From positions 283,859 to 347,858 of the forward strand of contig NZ_FPBM01000005.1 in NCBI RefSeq assembly GCF_900116715.1: a stretch of 64,000 bases of DNA. The letters are read 5' to 3'. This document shows, one piece after another, positions 1 to 11,345 of the stretch. Source of the stretch: Polaromonas sp. YR568. GTDB lineage: Bacteria > Pseudomonadota > Gammaproteobacteria > Burkholderiales > Burkholderiaceae_C. Made by a program: the position numbers and the translations under genes. Below the pieces are notes generated by a model, which saw only the letters and a program-made list of their open reading frames with translations, was not told the origin of the DNA and made no database searches. How positions within the stretch are numbered: the stretch's first letter is position 1; each line of letters starts with the position of its first letter.

Positions 1-346
1 CCCTGAAACCCTCAACGACCCGGCCGCTTTCAGCAAGTTCCAGGCAGCGCAGGGCGAGCTGGGCAGCGCGCTCAGCCGCCTGATGGTGGTGAGCGAACGC
101 TACCCCGACCTCAAGGCCAACCAGGGCTTTCGCGACCTGCGCGTGCAACTGGAAGGCACCGAGAACCGCATCACCGTGGCGCGCAACCGCTATATCCAGA
201 CCGTGCAGGAATACAACGTGCTCGCGCGCAGCTTTCCGAGCAACCTGACGGCCATGATCTTCAGCTACAACGTCAAGCCGAACTTCACCGTTGCCAACGA
301 AGCGCAGATCTCCACGCCGCCGGTGGTTGACTTCAACAAGAAGTAA
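1..346 (+). CDS. lemA: LemA family protein, C-terminal part
   Basis: Only the last 114 residues are in the window; the frame enters from the left edge and ends at TAA 344-346. The visible part is helical and carries the NVLARSFPSNL stretch near its end that is typical of LemA proteins, which are inner-membrane-anchored helical bundles of unclear function. The N-terminal membrane anchor would lie upstream. Two TPM-domain genes follow on the same strand, the usual lemA-TPM arrangement, so one transcript is likely. Family assignment is secure; the cellular role is not established. Confidence 0.9.
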   Translation, partial: PETLNDPAAFSKFQAAQGELGSALSRLMVVSERYPDLKANQGFRDLRVQLEGTENRITVARNRYIQTVQEYNVLARSFPSNLTAMIFSYNVKPNFTVANEAQISTPPVVDFNKK

Positions 347-364
347 ACAGCAACCGGCCTGGCT

Positions 365-1303
365 GTGCAGCCACCAATGGTTTCTTTGACGTGCCACCGC
401 GGCGCCCGCTGGATGCTGGCGCTGCTGCTGGCCGTCTGCTTGCCGCTAACGGCCTGGGCGCAGGGCGTGCAAGCCGTGCCTGCGCTCACGGCGCACGTCA
501 TGGACAGCACGGGCACGCTGGACGCCGCACAGCGCAGCGCGCTGGAAGCCAAGCTCACCGCCTTTGAGCAAAGCCGTGGCGCGCAGGTGGTGGTGCTGAT
601 CGTGCCGACCACCCAGCCCGAAGACATTGCCGCCTATGCGCAGCGCGTGGGTGACACCTGGAAGATCGGGCGCAAAAACATCGGTGACGGCCTCTTGCTG
701 GTGGTGGCCAAGAACGACCGCAAGGTTCGCATTGAAACCACCAAGGCACTCGAAGGCGCGATTCCCGACCTGGCCGCGCGCCAGGTGATAGACACCGCCA
801 TCACGCCGCGCTTCAAACAAGGCGACTATGCCGGCGGTCTGGATGCGGCGGCCGACCAGCTCATTGCTCTGATCAGCGGAGAGAACCTGCCGGAGCCCGA
901 ACAGACGGGCAGGAGTGGCGGCGGCAATGACGGTTTCGAGTGGACCGACCTGGCGGTGTTTCTCTTTTTTGCCGTGCCGATCGCCGGGCGCATCGCGGCG
1001 GGCGCGCTCGGGCGCAAGTTCGGATCGGTCGCCACCGGTGGCGTGGTCGGTGTACTGGCCTGGATCTTCACCAGCAGCCTGATCGTGGCGGGCCTGGCGG
1101 TTCTGGTGGGTACGGTGTTTGCGCTGGTGGCCAGTCTGGGTTCTTTCGGCCGGGGCGGACGCTCTTCGGGCGGCTGGACGACGGGCGGCTTTGGCAGCGG
1201 CGGCGGAGGTGGCTGGAGCAGCGGCAGCAGCAGCGATGGCGGCGGCTTCAGCAGCGGCGGTGGCGGCGATTTTGGCGGCGGCGGCGCTTCGGGGGATTGG
1301 TAG
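365..1303 (+). CDS. TPM-domain membrane protein with Gly/Ser-rich tail
   Basis: 312 residues if the GTG at 365 is used; the ATG at 377 (308 residues) is at least as likely, and neither has a clear Shine-Dalgarno. A signal peptide (about 12-33, ending AWAQ) precedes a TPM (TLP18.3/Psb32) domain at about 42-168. Two hydrophobic segments follow (about 195-214 and 222-260) and then a low-complexity Gly/Ser/Trp tail to the end. This is the YgcG-like architecture that accompanies LemA. The domain is thought to face the periplasm; acid phosphatase activity is known for a plant relative but is not shown for bacterial members. The tail ends 5 bases before the next TPM gene, so the three genes are probably co-transcribed. 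Confidence 0.88.
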   Translation: MQPPMVSLTCHRGARWMLALLLAVCLPLTAWAQGVQAVPALTAHVMDSTGTLDAAQRSALEAKLTAFEQSRGAQVVVLIVPTTQPEDIAAYAQRVGDTWKIGRKNIGDGLLLVVAKNDRKVRIETTKALEGAIPDLAARQVIDTAITPRFKQGDYAGGLDAAADQLIALISGENLPEPEQTGRSGGGNDGFEWTDLAVFLFFAVPIAGRIAAGALGRKFGSVATGGVVGVLAWIFTSSLIVAGLAVLVGTVFALVASLGSFGRGGRSSGGWTTGGFGSGGGGGWSSGSSSDGGGFSSGGGGDFGGGGASGDW

Positions 1304-1308
1304 GCATC

Positions 1309-1839
1309 ATGCTCGGCAAGCTCAACACCTTCATCAAACACCTGTGGCTGGACGCTGCTGATACAAAGCGCGCCATTCCGGCGGACATGCTCAAACGCCT
1401 GGCGCAGCGTGTGGCGGCCAGCGAACGGCGCCACAGCGGCGAGATTCGTATTTGTGTGGAAGCCTCGTTGCCCATGAGTTACCTCTGGCGGCTGGGCAAG
1501 CACCACTCCATAGCCCAGCTCACGCGTCAGCGGGCCGTCACCATGTTCGGCAAGCTACGGGTGTGGGACACCGAGCACAACAACGGTGTACTGATCTATG
1601 TATTGCTGGCAGAACACGCCATTGAAATCGTGGCCGACCGCGGCGTGGCGCGGCACGTGAGCCAGGCGCAGTGGCAGGCGATGGTGGCGCGCATGGCGGG
1701 CGCTTTCCGGGAGAATCGCTATGAGGACGGCCTCACGCAGGCGCTGGAAGAAACCTCTGCGCTGCTGATGGCGCACTTTGCAGAACAGTCTTCGTCAGGC
1801 AAGCCCAACGAATTGTCCGACACGCCGCTGCTGCAGTAA
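1309..1839 (+). CDS. Second TPM-domain protein, without signal peptide
   Basis: 176 residues from the ATG at 1309, five bases after the stop of the preceding TPM gene. The protein is a single TPM domain (conserved segment GVLIYVLLAEHAIEIVADRG at about 100-119) with no signal peptide and no Gly-rich tail. It is the short partner normally found third in lemA-TPM-TPM clusters. The start is fixed by spacing: longer readings of the frame run back into the Gly-rich tail of the upstream gene. Role unknown; probably works with the upstream membrane TPM protein, which is inference from co-occurrence. Confidence 0.87.
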   Translation: MLGKLNTFIKHLWLDAADTKRAIPADMLKRLAQRVAASERRHSGEIRICVEASLPMSYLWRLGKHHSIAQLTRQRAVTMFGKLRVWDTEHNNGVLIYVLLAEHAIEIVADRGVARHVSQAQWQAMVARMAGAFRENRYEDGLTQALEETSALLMAHFAEQSSSGKPNELSDTPLLQ

Positions 1840-1889
1840 CCGCCGTAAATACCGCAAATGCCCGATGCACGGCGCCTGAAGGCAGCCGC

Positions 1890-2033
1890 TCACGACGACA
1901 TCAGAACAGCCAGGGCAAACAGTGCCGTCAGCACCAAAAATGCACGGCGCAACCATCTCTTGCGCGAGTCTGCCTTGCCGGGTTGAGACGAAGCTTCTTC
2001 CCCCCACATCAGACTGTCCAGCATGCTGTTCAT
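1890..2033 (-). CDS. Small single-span membrane protein (47 aa), unrecognised
   Basis: On the minus strand the ATG at 2033 is preceded by AGGTG at a suitable distance and opens a 47-residue frame ending at 1890. The first 30 residues are polar and end in a basic patch (RKRWLRR); the last 17 (AFLVLTALFALAVLMSS) form one hydrophobic span with almost nothing after it. This is the layout of a tail-anchored or C-in small membrane protein. It lies convergent to the TPM genes and upstream of nothing obvious. I do not recognise a family. Support is the ribosome site and the protein-like segmentation only. Confidence 0.45.
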   Translation of the reverse strand: MNSMLDSLMWGEEASSQPGKADSRKRWLRRAFLVLTALFALAVLMSS

Positions 2034-2220
2034 GTTTTCACCTTGTCAGTTCGGTTGAACTCCTGTGCTGACGATAAGGCGCGGCTGGCGGTCCCCGCTG
2101 TCATTTAGGGTATCGAGTTGTTACTTGAGGCGTTTGCGCCACATCCGGCGCCTCCCGTCAGCGATCTCCCCACTTGCCACGGCCCCACAGCCGGGCTAAT
2201 GCACCAAACAGGGTTCCAAT

Positions 2221-3381
2221 TCAGGTAAACGCCGTCCACTTGCGTTCACTGAGTGCCGACTCCACCACTTTTTCGATGAAGCGCACGCCCCGCGCACCGT
2301 CTTCAATGCGCGGATAGTCCGCAGCCAGCGGATCGGCTTTCAGCCCGGCTAAATGCGCGCGGATATCCGCCGCGACTCCCAGATACACGTTGGCAAACGC
2401 CTCAATGAAGGCCTCCGGATGCCCCGCAGGCAGCCGGCCAGCGAGCCGGGCCGATTCGCACAGCCACGGCGAGCCGCGCGTGAGAATGCGGCGCGGCCCA
2501 TCAATGGGTGAATGCACAAGCTGGTTGGGCTCTTCCTGCCTCCAGGTGATCGTTCCCAGCGTGCCAGAGACCTGAAGGCGCAAGTCGTTTTCAACGCCGG
2601 CCGCAACTTGTGAGGCGATGATCACGCCGCGCGCGCCATTGCTGTACCGCAATAACAAATGGCCGTCGTCATCGAGTTGCCGGCCTTTGCCAAAAGCGGT
2701 CAGGTCGGCGCAAATACTCTCAAGCGACAGCCCCGTGACCGTGGCGGCGAGATTTTCCGCATGCGACCCGATGTCGCCCATGGTGCCTGCGCTGCCGCTG
2801 CGCGCCGGGTCCAGGCGCCAGCCGGCCTGCTTGTTGCCTTGCTCTTCTACCGCCGTGGCCAGCCACCCCTGGTTGTATTCCACGGTCACCTTGCGTACTT
2901 CGCCGAGCACACCGGTGCGCACAAGATGGCGGGCTTCACGCACCATGGGGTAGCCGGTGTAGTTGTAGGTCACGCCAAAAACCGTGCCGCCTTTGCGCAC
3001 AAGCTTCACCAGCGCTTCGGCCTGCGTGCTGTCATGCACCAGCGGCTTGTCGCAGACCACATGAAAGCCCGCTTCGACGAACGCGGCTGCCACCTCGTAG
3101 TGCACATGATTGGGCGTGACGATACTCACAAAATCGATGCGCTCTCCGGGTGGGCGGCGCTGCTCATCGGCCAGTAACTCCTGCCAGCTGCCGTGGTTGC
3201 GGTCGTCAGCCAGTCCCAGGTCCTGCCCTGAGGCGCGGGCCTTTCCGGGCTCGGATGACAACGCGCCCGCCACGAGTTCAATCTGCCCGTCGAGCGCCAT
3301 CGCCTTGCGATGAACCGCACCAATAAATGCATCGCGGCCCCCACCGACCATCGCGCAACGTAGTTTTCTTTCAAATGTCAT
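2221..3381 (-). CDS. Gfo/Idh/MocA-family oxidoreductase
   Basis: 386 residues from the ATG at 3381; a GTG at 3390 adds three residues. An N-terminal Rossmann domain starts with a glycine-rich dinucleotide loop ([11 protein letters not shown]) and has the family lysine motif in DKPLVHD near residue 95. The C-terminal half is the alpha/beta substrate domain ([15 protein letters not shown], with the usual D-x-G-x-H arrangement). Such enzymes oxidise or reduce a hydroxyl of sugars, inositols or their derivatives with NAD(P). It is the last gene of a transporter-isomerase-dehydrogenase operon, immediately after a TIM-barrel isomerase. The substrate cannot be read from the sequence; inositol-, glucoside- or anhydrosugar-type chemistry are all possible. 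Confidence 0.88.
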   Translation of the reverse strand: MTFERKLRCAMVGGGRDAFIGAVHRKAMALDGQIELVAGALSSEPGKARASGQDLGLADDRNHGSWQELLADEQRRPPGERIDFVSIVTPNHVHYEVAAAFVEAGFHVVCDKPLVHDSTQAEALVKLVRKGGTVFGVTYNYTGYPMVREARHLVRTGVLGEVRKVTVEYNQGWLATAVEEQGNKQAGWRLDPARSGSAGTMGDIGSHAENLAATVTGLSLESICADLTAFGKGRQLDDDGHLLLRYSNGARGVIIASQVAAGVENDLRLQVSGTLGTITWRQEEPNQLVHSPIDGPRRILTRGSPWLCESARLAGRLPAGHPEAFIEAFANVYLGVAADIRAHLAGLKADPLAADYPRIEDGARGVRFIEKVVESALSERKWTAFT

Positions 3382-3398
3382 GGTGCCCACTTCGCTCT

Positions 3399-4406
3399 TT
3401 ACGACCGGTCTCGCGCAAACACGGCGTCAAACGCGCCGGCGGCGGGCTTAAAGTCCAGCCGTTTGCAAAAAGCCGCGCTCTCAGTGGCACCGTGGATACG
3501 GTCCATGCGGCTGTCCTCCCACTCCACTGACAACGGCCCCTGGTAGGCAATGTCGTTGAGCGCAACAATGATGGATTCAAAATCGATCATGCCGCGGCCC
3601 ACACTGCGAAAGTCCCAGAACCGGCGCGCATCGCCAAAACTGGTGTGGCCGCCAAACACACCGACGGTGCCGTCGCCGCGGCCCCACCAGACGTCTTTCA
3701 TGTGCGCGTTGTAGATGCGGTCCGGAAAAAGCCGCAGGAATTTGATGTAGTCCACGCCTTGATAGCCCAGATGGCTGGGGTCGAAGTTGAAGCCGAAACG
3801 CCTGTGGCCCTTGACCGCCTCAATGGCACGCTGCGCCGAGGCGATGTCAAACGCGATTTCCGTGGGATGCACTTCGAGCGCGAAGTTGATGTCGTGCTTT
3901 TCGAACACGTCGAGGATGGGTAAAAAGCGCCGCGCGAAATCGGCAAAGCCCTTGTCCCAGTAGGCTTGCGTCGTCGGTGGAAAGGCATAAATCGAATGCC
4001 AGACGGAGGAGCCGGTAAAGCCGGTAACCGTTTTCACGCCAAAGCTGGCGGCCGCCCTGGCCGTGTCCTGCAGTTCGATGGCCGCGCGGTTGCGCACGCC
4101 TTCCGGATCACCGTCGCCCCATACATGAACCGGCAAAATGGATTGATGGCGCTCGTCAATCAGGTCACACACCGCCTGGCCGACCAGGTGATTGCCGATG
4201 GCGAAGCACTGCAAACCGTGCGCCTCCAGAAAGGCGCGTTTGTCTTTGACGTAGGTGCCGGAGGCAAGTGCCTCCTGCACGTTGAAGTGATCTCCCCAAC
4301 ATGCAAGCTCCAGCCCGTCATAGCCCATGCGCTTGGCCAGCGGGGCCAGCTCCGCGAGCGGCAAATCGGCCCACTGGCCGGTAAACAGGGTGACGGGTCT
4401 GGCCAT
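3399..4406 (-). CDS. Sugar phosphate isomerase/epimerase-like TIM barrel protein
   Basis: 335 residues. It is an AP-endonuclease-family-2/xylose-isomerase-like barrel: repeated beta-strand ends carry the metal ligands, visible as ALEVHPTEI (Glu), [12 protein letters not shown] (Asp/His), AHMKDVWWG (His) and SVEWEDS (Glu). Relatives isomerise, epimerise or dehydrate keto-sugars and inosoles. It ends a few bases before the Gfo/Idh/MocA gene and follows the ABC importer genes, so it probably handles the product or precursor of that dehydrogenase. It is longer than the usual 270-300 residues because of inserts around the [20 protein letters not shown] loop. Confidence 0.87.
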   Translation of the reverse strand: MARPVTLFTGQWADLPLAELAPLAKRMGYDGLELACWGDHFNVQEALASGTYVKDKRAFLEAHGLQCFAIGNHLVGQAVCDLIDERHQSILPVHVWGDGDPEGVRNRAAIELQDTARAAASFGVKTVTGFTGSSVWHSIYAFPPTTQAYWDKGFADFARRFLPILDVFEKHDINFALEVHPTEIAFDIASAQRAIEAVKGHRRFGFNFDPSHLGYQGVDYIKFLRLFPDRIYNAHMKDVWWGRGDGTVGVFGGHTSFGDARRFWDFRSVGRGMIDFESIIVALNDIAYQGPLSVEWEDSRMDRIHGATESAAFCKRLDFKPAAGAFDAVFARDRS

Positions 4407-4493
4407 GCTGTCCTCGAAAGATATTGAAAAGTTAACACCGGCTCAGGGCTGGCGCGATGCCAGAACCCCGAGATTCAGACATTCAGGCCGCAC

Positions 4494-5462
4494 TCAGAAC
4501 GGCGAGTTCGGGTAGTAGAAGTCTTTGGCATTCTGCTTGGTGATGAGCACCGACGGAACGATGTTGTTCGCCGGCAACTTCTGGCCCTTCAACCGCGCCT
4601 CGCCGGTCATCTTGATCGCGTCGTACATGAACTTGGGCGAATAGGACACGTTGGCCTGAATCAGCGGGTCGCTGCCATCCATCAGCGTCTTGATCGCACC
4701 CTTGGCGCCGGCGCCACCGAACACAATCTTGATGTCCTTGCGCTTGGCCTGCTCGATGGCCTTGAGCACGCCCACCGCCATGTCGTCATCGGCGGCCCAC
4801 ACCGCATCGATCTCCTTGAAGCGCGTCAGGAAATCCTGCATTACCTTGAAGGCGTCGTCGCGGTTCCAGTTGCCGTGCTTGGCGTCCAGCAGCTTGATGC
4901 CCGGGTGCTGTTTCATCACGGCATTGAAGGCATCCATGCGCTCGTTGTCCAGCGTGGTCGGGATGCCGCGCAAGGCGACGATGTTGCCTTTTCCGCCCAA
5001 GGTCTTGGCGAGGTACTCGGCCGGAATCTTGCCGAAGGCCGTGTTGTCGCCGGACACGTACGCGTCCTGCGCGCTGGTGTCGGTCAGGCCGCGGTCGACC
5101 ACCGTCACGTAGATGCCTTTAGCCTTGACCTGGGCCACCGGCTTCGTGAGCGCTGCGGATTCGAACGGGAACACAACCAGCGAGGTAATCTTGTTCACCG
5201 TCACCAGATCCTGCAGCTGGTTGGCTTGCTCAGAAGCGTTAGCGGCCGTCTTGACGATGACCTGTATGCCGGGATTGGCTTTCTCCAGGTCCTTCTTGGC
5301 TTCATTGGCCCAGTACACGGCCCCGGCCATGAAGCTATGCGTGGCAGCTGGCATGGACACACCCAGCACTTCCTTCTTGGCTTGCGCCATGGAGGGTGCG
5401 CTCACCGCGAGCGCGGCTGCGCTCATCGCTGACAAGGCCAGCCTGCGGGTAATTGCTTTCAT
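4494..5462 (-). CDS. Sugar ABC transporter periplasmic binding protein (RbsB-like)
   Basis: 322 residues from the ATG at 5462, chosen because it has an AGGAG box upstream (CAAAGGAGACAGACAA) and is followed directly by a signal peptide ([20 protein letters not shown], cleavage near PSMAQA). The mature protein is a type I periplasmic binding fold (Peripla_BP_4) with [20 protein letters not shown] and the [15 protein letters not shown] hinge region typical of ribose/xylose/inositol binders. It sits after the permease gene of the same operon. A Thr/Ala-rich ligand pocket does not reveal the sugar; the neighbouring isomerase and dehydrogenase suggest a cyclitol or modified sugar. Confidence 0.9.
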   Translation of the reverse strand: MKAITRRLALSAMSAAALAVSAPSMAQAKKEVLGVSMPAATHSFMAGAVYWANEAKKDLEKANPGIQVIVKTAANASEQANQLQDLVTVNKITSLVVFPFESAALTKPVAQVKAKGIYVTVVDRGLTDTSAQDAYVSGDNTAFGKIPAEYLAKTLGGKGNIVALRGIPTTLDNERMDAFNAVMKQHPGIKLLDAKHGNWNRDDAFKVMQDFLTRFKEIDAVWAADDDMAVGVLKAIEQAKRKDIKIVFGGAGAKGAIKTLMDGSDPLIQANVSYSPKFMYDAIKMTGEARLKGQKLPANNIVPSVLITKQNAKDFYYPNSPF

Positions 5463-5537
5463 TTGTCTGTCTCCTTTGAATATCGTTAAAAGAAATGGCA
5501 GCTTGCACCACCGGCGGGGAAAAACCAGCAAGAAAAT

Positions 5538-6542
5538 CTAACGTTTGCCGCGCTGCATGAAAGCGACGGCGATGATGACAAAACCCTGCACTGCGGCGTT
5601 GAGGTAGACGCTGATGATGCTGGTGAGGTTGAGGATGTTGCTGATCACCGAAAGCAGGATGGCGCCGACCACCGTGCCGGTGATGCTGCCCGCGCCGCCC
5701 TTGAGCACGGTGCCCCCCACAATCACTGCCGCAATGGCTTCCAGCTCCCACAGCAGGCCCGTGGTTGGCGAGGCAGAACCGAGCCGCGGCACATAGAGCA
5801 GGGTGGCAATGCCAACACACACACCCAGCAGCACGTAGGTCAATATCTTGATGCGATGGACATCAACCGCGGCGTAGTGGGCAACCTGCTCGTTGGAGCC
5901 GATGGCCTGTACATAACGGCCATAGGCGGTACGGTTCAGGATGACACCACCCACCAGTGCAACCAACAGGAAGATCCAGACAGGAAAAGGCACGCCCAGC
6001 AGATTGGCGTAATACACAGGGCTGTAAATATCCGACAGCTCGTTGTCCAGCGTGATGGCGCCGCCGTTGGAAAAATAGGTCAGGTAGGCGCGAAAGATGC
6101 CGAGCGTACCCAGCGTGACGATAAATGGCTCAATGCGGCCCTTGGTGATCAAGAGGCCATGCGCCAGCCCGAAGGCCGCGCCCAGCACCACCGAAAGGAC
6201 CATGCCCGCCGCGACCGCCATGAAGGGCGAGCCCAGGGCAGGCGCCATGGCATTCATAAAGAGAATCACTGACCCGGCGATCAGTGCAGCCATGGAACCC
6301 ACCGACAGGTCAATGCCGCCAGAGATGATTACAAAACACATGCCCACGGCGATGATGCCGATAAAGGCCGTGCGGGTGAGCACGTTCATCAGGTTGTCGT
6401 AAGTGGCGAAGTTGCCATTGAGCAGCGTGCCGGCAATGCACAGCAGCACCAGGCCGGCGACCGGACCAAGTCCGTGCAGTGCACCTGACCAGTGGGCCGT
6501 CGAGTGCGCCGGGCGCGGCGTGTCAGCGGGTTCCTGTTGCAT
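5538..6542 (-). CDS. Sugar ABC transporter permease (RbsC family)
   Basis: 334 residues, eight to ten hydrophobic spans, with the BPD_transp_2 signature regions [16 protein letters not shown] and [19 protein letters not shown] that define the RbsC/AraH/XylH permeases. The first about 30 residues are polar and cytoplasmic. The start at 6542 overlaps the end of the ATPase gene by 20 bases, which implies translational coupling. It is the membrane part of the importer formed with the neighbouring ATPase and binding protein; a homodimer is expected because only one permease gene is present. Confidence 0.92.
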   Translation of the reverse strand: MQQEPADTPRPAHSTAHWSGALHGLGPVAGLVLLCIAGTLLNGNFATYDNLMNVLTRTAFIGIIAVGMCFVIISGGIDLSVGSMAALIAGSVILFMNAMAPALGSPFMAVAAGMVLSVVLGAAFGLAHGLLITKGRIEPFIVTLGTLGIFRAYLTYFSNGGAITLDNELSDIYSPVYYANLLGVPFPVWIFLLVALVGGVILNRTAYGRYVQAIGSNEQVAHYAAVDVHRIKILTYVLLGVCVGIATLLYVPRLGSASPTTGLLWELEAIAAVIVGGTVLKGGAGSITGTVVGAILLSVISNILNLTSIISVYLNAAVQGFVIIAVAFMQRGKR

Positions 6543-8007
6543 GGGCTATCAACTCCTCTTCTGTCAGTTGGCCGTCCTGCAGGGTGCACTGAAGGCGGCC
6601 GGCGCGCATCACGGCGACGCGGTGGCACAGCCCGATCAGCTCCATCAGTTCGGACGAAATCACGATGACGGCCAGTCCACGCAATGCCAACTGCTGCACC
6701 AGACTGTAGATATCGCGCTTGGCGCCGACGTCGACACCGCGCGTGGGCTCATCCAGCACGACAACCGACGGCGCGGGGTGCAGGACTTTGGCGAGGGCAA
6801 GCTTCTGCTGGTTACCGCCCGACAAAGCGCTTGCATTGACCTCCAGTGACCCGGCGCGGATGCCGTACTCCGTCGTCGCCTGCTGCAAGGCATCGCGTTC
6901 TGCTTTGGGCTTGAGCCACGGCGTGGCATATCGCTCAAGCGCCATCAAGGTCAGGTTTTGCCGCAGGCCGAAGTTGACGTGCAGGCCCTTGCCTTTGCGG
7001 TCTTCGCTGAGGTAGGTCAAGCCCAGGCGCGCCGCATCGCGCGGGCTTCGCAGATTCACCTTGCTGCCTTTGAGTTCAACCTGGCCGCTACTGCGCTCAC
7101 GAATCCCGAGCAGACCTTCAAAAAGTTCGGTACGCCCCGCACCGACCAGACCGGCAAAACCGAAAATTTCCCCAGGCTTTACTTCAAAGCTCACTTCGCT
7201 TGCCCAACCGGGCACGGTCAGGTTGGTGACCTTCAAGGCAGGCGCCGCTTGAGGCGCCGCCAGCTTGGACGGGAAGAGGTCGGCGAGTTCGCGGCCCACC
7301 ATCAGGTTGGCCATTTCGTGCTTCGTCAGTGACGGTGTCGGTTCCCGCGCGACCAGCCTTCCATCGCGCATGACGATGACTTCGTCCGTCGTGCGTTCGA
7401 CTTCATCTAGCTTGTGCGAGATATAGATGATGGTGGTGCCCAGCGCCTTGAGCGAGGCCATCAGCTCGAAGAGGCGTTCGGTCTCGCCGGGCGTCAGTGT
7501 CGCGGTGGGCTCGTCCATGATGAGGAGCCGTGCATGGCGCGCCAGCGCACGCGCGATTTCCACCAGCTGCTTTTCCGCCACGATCAGCTGGCGCACTCGC
7601 GTATCGGGATCGATCTGCAAGCCGACCTGGGCCAGCGCTTTGCGGGCTTCGCGGCGCATCAGCCCATCGTCCAGGAAGAAGCCCCGCTTGAGTTCGTGGC
7701 CAAGAAAGATGTTCTGCGCCACCGTCAGGTCTTCCGCAAGATTGAACTCCTGATGGATGAGCACAATGCCGAGGTCTTCCGCCTGGCGTGAGCCGCTGAA
7801 ACGGCGCGCCGTGCCGTCCACCAGCAGGTCGCCTGCCGTCAGGCCCTCGTAACCGGCAAGAATCTTCATGAGCGTGGATTTGCCGGCGCCGTTTTCTCCC
7901 AGCAAGCCATAGATGCGGCCGGGCTCCAATGCCAGGCTCACACCATGCAGCACCCGCACCGGCCCGAATTCCTTGACGGCTTCACGAAATTCGATGGCGA
8001 CACTCAT
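6523..8007 (-). CDS. Sugar ABC transporter ATPase, tandem (RbsA/MglA/XylG family)
   Basis: 494 residues from the ATG at 8007, which overlaps the regulator stop codon in an ATGA junction. It has two fused ATPase halves. The first has an intact Walker A (GENGAGKST), the Walker [13 protein letters not shown] and a degenerate signature. The second has a degenerate Walker A ([14 protein letters not shown]) but an intact signature LSGGNQQK and [16 protein letters not shown]. This asymmetry is normal for carbohydrate-uptake (CUT2) ATPases. A longer reading of the frame exists but lies over the ROK gene and is not protein-like. It energises the importer encoded by the next two genes. Confidence 0.93.
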   Translation of the reverse strand: MSVAIEFREAVKEFGPVRVLHGVSLALEPGRIYGLLGENGAGKSTLMKILAGYEGLTAGDLLVDGTARRFSGSRQAEDLGIVLIHQEFNLAEDLTVAQNIFLGHELKRGFFLDDGLMRREARKALAQVGLQIDPDTRVRQLIVAEKQLVEIARALARHARLLIMDEPTATLTPGETERLFELMASLKALGTTIIYISHKLDEVERTTDEVIVMRDGRLVAREPTPSLTKHEMANLMVGRELADLFPSKLAAPQAAPALKVTNLTVPGWASEVSFEVKPGEIFGFAGLVGAGRTELFEGLLGIRERSSGQVELKGSKVNLRSPRDAARLGLTYLSEDRKGKGLHVNFGLRQNLTLMALERYATPWLKPKAERDALQQATTEYGIRAGSLEVNASALSGGNQQKLALAKVLHPAPSVVVLDEPTRGVDVGAKRDIYSLVQQLALRGLAVIVISSELMELIGLCHRVAVMRAGRLQCTLQDGQLTEEELIAHATGTR

Positions 8008-9206
8008 CGCGCCACTCCCGATGCCTTGAGACTTTCCTGCATGGCGAGAACGCCCGCCCCCACCAACCCCGCGTCGTCGGCCAGGGGCGTGTACTGGATT
8101 TCCAGTTGCCGGGTGGACAGTGCAAGAGAGCGTTGATAGACGCTCTGGCGGACCGAGGCCAGGAACAGGGGTCCCATTGCGGCTATCCGCCCTGCGATAA
8201 AGACATTGGACGGGTTGAAAAAATTGACCACCGAGGCCAGCATCTCTCCGACCAGGTTTCCGGCGCGCTGGATGATGGCATTGGCCGCAACATCGCCGGA
8301 CCGGCTGGCCTGGGCAACGTCTTCGGCGGTCAGCACACCTTGAGCCGCCAATCGTTCGGCCAGCAATGGGCTGCGCCCGTCGCCGGCCGCCTCTGCCGCC
8401 ATGCGTGAAATGGCCTGCGCACCCGCCATGGCCTCCACACACCCCCGGTTGCCGCAATGGCAGAGCGGCCCGGAACGGTCAACACAGATGTGCCCGACAT
8501 CACCCGCCGAGCCGTTGGCCCCGCGGTACACCTCGCCATGGACCACAATGCCGCAGCCAATGCCGGTGCCGATTTTGATCACCAGAAAATTCTGCAGGCC
8601 GCGCTGAAGCCGCCACAGTTCGCCCAGGGCCATCAGGTTGACGTCGTTGTCCACAAAGACGGGCGCGGCGTAGTCTTCACGCAGGTAATCACGGATCGAG
8701 AAGCCGCCCCAGTCGGGCATCAGCGGCGGATTCACCAATTGGCCCCGCTCAAAGTCAACCGGGCCGGGCACACCGATGCCAATCGCGATCACCTGCTGCG
8801 CAGTCAGTGCGCAGCGGTCGAGCAGTTCCCGCATCAGTATTCGCATGCGCGCCAGCACCACGCCCGGTCCCTGGCGTACATCAACAGCCTCGGCATGGCG
8901 TGCGAGCACGGTCAGGTCGGGCTTGAGAACCGCCAGCTGCATGCCGGTGGCGCCAAGGTCTACGCCTATCAGGACGCCCAGCGACGTGCTGAGCTGAAGT
9001 GTTTCCGCGCGGCGGCCGCCTGATGAGTCCTGTAAGCCGACCTCGTCCAGTAGACCCTCATCCAGCAGGGAGGCCACCATCGCATTGGCCTTGCTCTTGG
9101 AGTAGTCCAGCCGTTCTGCCAGAGCATGGCGCGACACGCCGGCGGACCAGAAAATGGTCGTCAGCAAGTCGAGATCATCCGCACTGCGGTTTTGCCAGGT
9201 CAACAA
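8004..9206 (-). CDS. ROK-family transcriptional regulator
   Basis: 400 residues. The first 60 form a winged-helix DNA-binding domain (SRHALAERLDYSKSKANAMV). Residues from about 75 on are a ROK sugar-kinase-like domain with the GVDLGATGMQLAVL nucleotide loop and the zinc motif CHCGNRGCVE near residue 255. This is the NagC/Mlc/XylR design: a repressor or activator that responds to a sugar. The start is a TTG (9206-9204) with AAGGG upstream; a second TTG follows at once. It heads the sugar operon, and the ATPase start overlaps its stop, so it is probably autoregulated together with the transporter; inverted repeats lie in its promoter. Confidence 0.9.
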   Translation of the reverse strand: MLTWQNRSADDLDLLTTIFWSAGVSRHALAERLDYSKSKANAMVASLLDEGLLDEVGLQDSSGGRRAETLQLSTSLGVLIGVDLGATGMQLAVLKPDLTVLARHAEAVDVRQGPGVVLARMRILMRELLDRCALTAQQVIAIGIGVPGPVDFERGQLVNPPLMPDWGGFSIRDYLREDYAAPVFVDNDVNLMALGELWRLQRGLQNFLVIKIGTGIGCGIVVHGEVYRGANGSAGDVGHICVDRSGPLCHCGNRGCVEAMAGAQAISRMAAEAAGDGRSPLLAERLAAQGVLTAEDVAQASRSGDVAANAIIQRAGNLVGEMLASVVNFFNPSNVFIAGRIAAMGPLFLASVRQSVYQRSLALSTRQLEIQYTPLADDAGLVGAGVLAMQESLKASGVAR

Positions 9207-9219
9207 AGCCCTTGTCTCC

Positions 9220-9308
9220 AGTCTTGCACCTGTTCGGTGTCTTTGAAGATCGTAGGACGCTCACTTCAGCCACGCAAGACTTAACTTAGACCTTTTTTTG
9301 GCTGAAGT
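9220..9308 (-). promoter_or_regulatory. Promoter with nested inverted repeats before the ROK gene
   Basis: On the minus strand a possible sigma-70 promoter, TTGCGT (9277-9272), 17 bases, TACGAT (9254-9249), lies upstream of the ROK start. Two inverted repeats overlap it: ACTTCAGCCA at 9263-9272 with TGGCTGAAGT at 9299-9308, and AGTCTTGC at 9220-9227 with GCAAGACT at 9274-9281. One arm covers the -35 and spacer and another the ribosome-binding region, the placement expected of a self-repressing ROK regulator. No other copy was noticed in the window. Confidence 0.45.
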
Positions 9309-9342
9309 TACGCCGCTAGTGGCCATTACTTGGGACCGGCCA

Positions 9343-9374
9343 ATAAAAAAGCCCCTGACTTGCGGCAGGGGCTT
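9343..9374 (-). terminator. Rho-independent terminator of the ATP synthase operon
   Basis: A 9-bp perfect stem, AAGCCCCTG with CAGGGGCTT around an 8-base loop, is followed on the minus strand by TTTTTTATTG. It lies about 50 bases after the atpC stop codon. Confidence 0.9.
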
Positions 9375-9422
9375 GATGCAACCGGCGAAGGTTGCGGCGG
9401 AGGCCGGAGCCACCGTCGGTTC

Positions 9423-9842
9423 TTATTTTTTCTGGCGATATTTGCGCAAGGCGGCAATCTGCGCGGCCATGACGGCCAACTCGGACTGCGCCATGGCGAT
9501 GTCGATGTCGCTCTTTGCGTTCTTCAGGGCTTCTTCAGCGGCAGCCTTGGCTTCGCTGGCTTTGGTCTCGTCCAGATCCTTGCCGCGAATGGCGGTGTCG
9601 CTCAAGACCGTCACGCAGTTGGGTTGCACTTCGAGCAAACCGCCGGCCACGAACACAAACTCTTCGCTGCCGTCGGCTTTTTCAATGCGCACGGCGCCGG
9701 GCTTGATGCGGGTGATCAGCGGCGTGTGGCGCGGGTAAATCCCCAGCTCGCCAGCCTCGCCGGGCAAGGCCACAAAGCGCGCTTCACCCGAGAAGATGGA
9801 CTCTTCTGCAGAGACAACGTCGACGTGGATGGTTGTTGACAT
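9423..9842 (-). CDS. atpC: ATP synthase F1 epsilon subunit
   Basis: 139 residues, the normal length. An N-terminal beta-sandwich begins [19 protein letters not shown] and contains the family segment [20 protein letters not shown]; the C-terminal part is a two-helix Ala/Lys-rich domain. The subunit belongs to the central stalk of F1, couples rotation to the catalytic hexamer and can inhibit ATP hydrolysis. It is the last gene of the atpIBEFHAGDC operon, 39 bases after atpD, and is followed by a strong terminator. Confidence 0.97.
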   Translation of the reverse strand: MSTTIHVDVVSAEESIFSGEARFVALPGEAGELGIYPRHTPLITRIKPGAVRIEKADGSEEFVFVAGGLLEVQPNCVTVLSDTAIRGKDLDETKASEAKAAAEEALKNAKSDIDIAMAQSELAVMAAQIAALRKYRQKK

Positions 9843-9881
9843 AAGCGTTCCTTAATGGAAAAAAGTTTTGGGGCGGGAGCC

Positions 9882-11315
<1,434 letters not shown>

Positions 11316-11345
11316 TTAAATCGGGTGTGGCGGCCTAAACCACGA

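Noticed and set aside
1141..1300. Tandem GGC/AGC-rich repeat as a structural repeat
   Set aside because: It encodes the usual Gly/Ser tail of TPM-domain proteins and has no unit length of its own.
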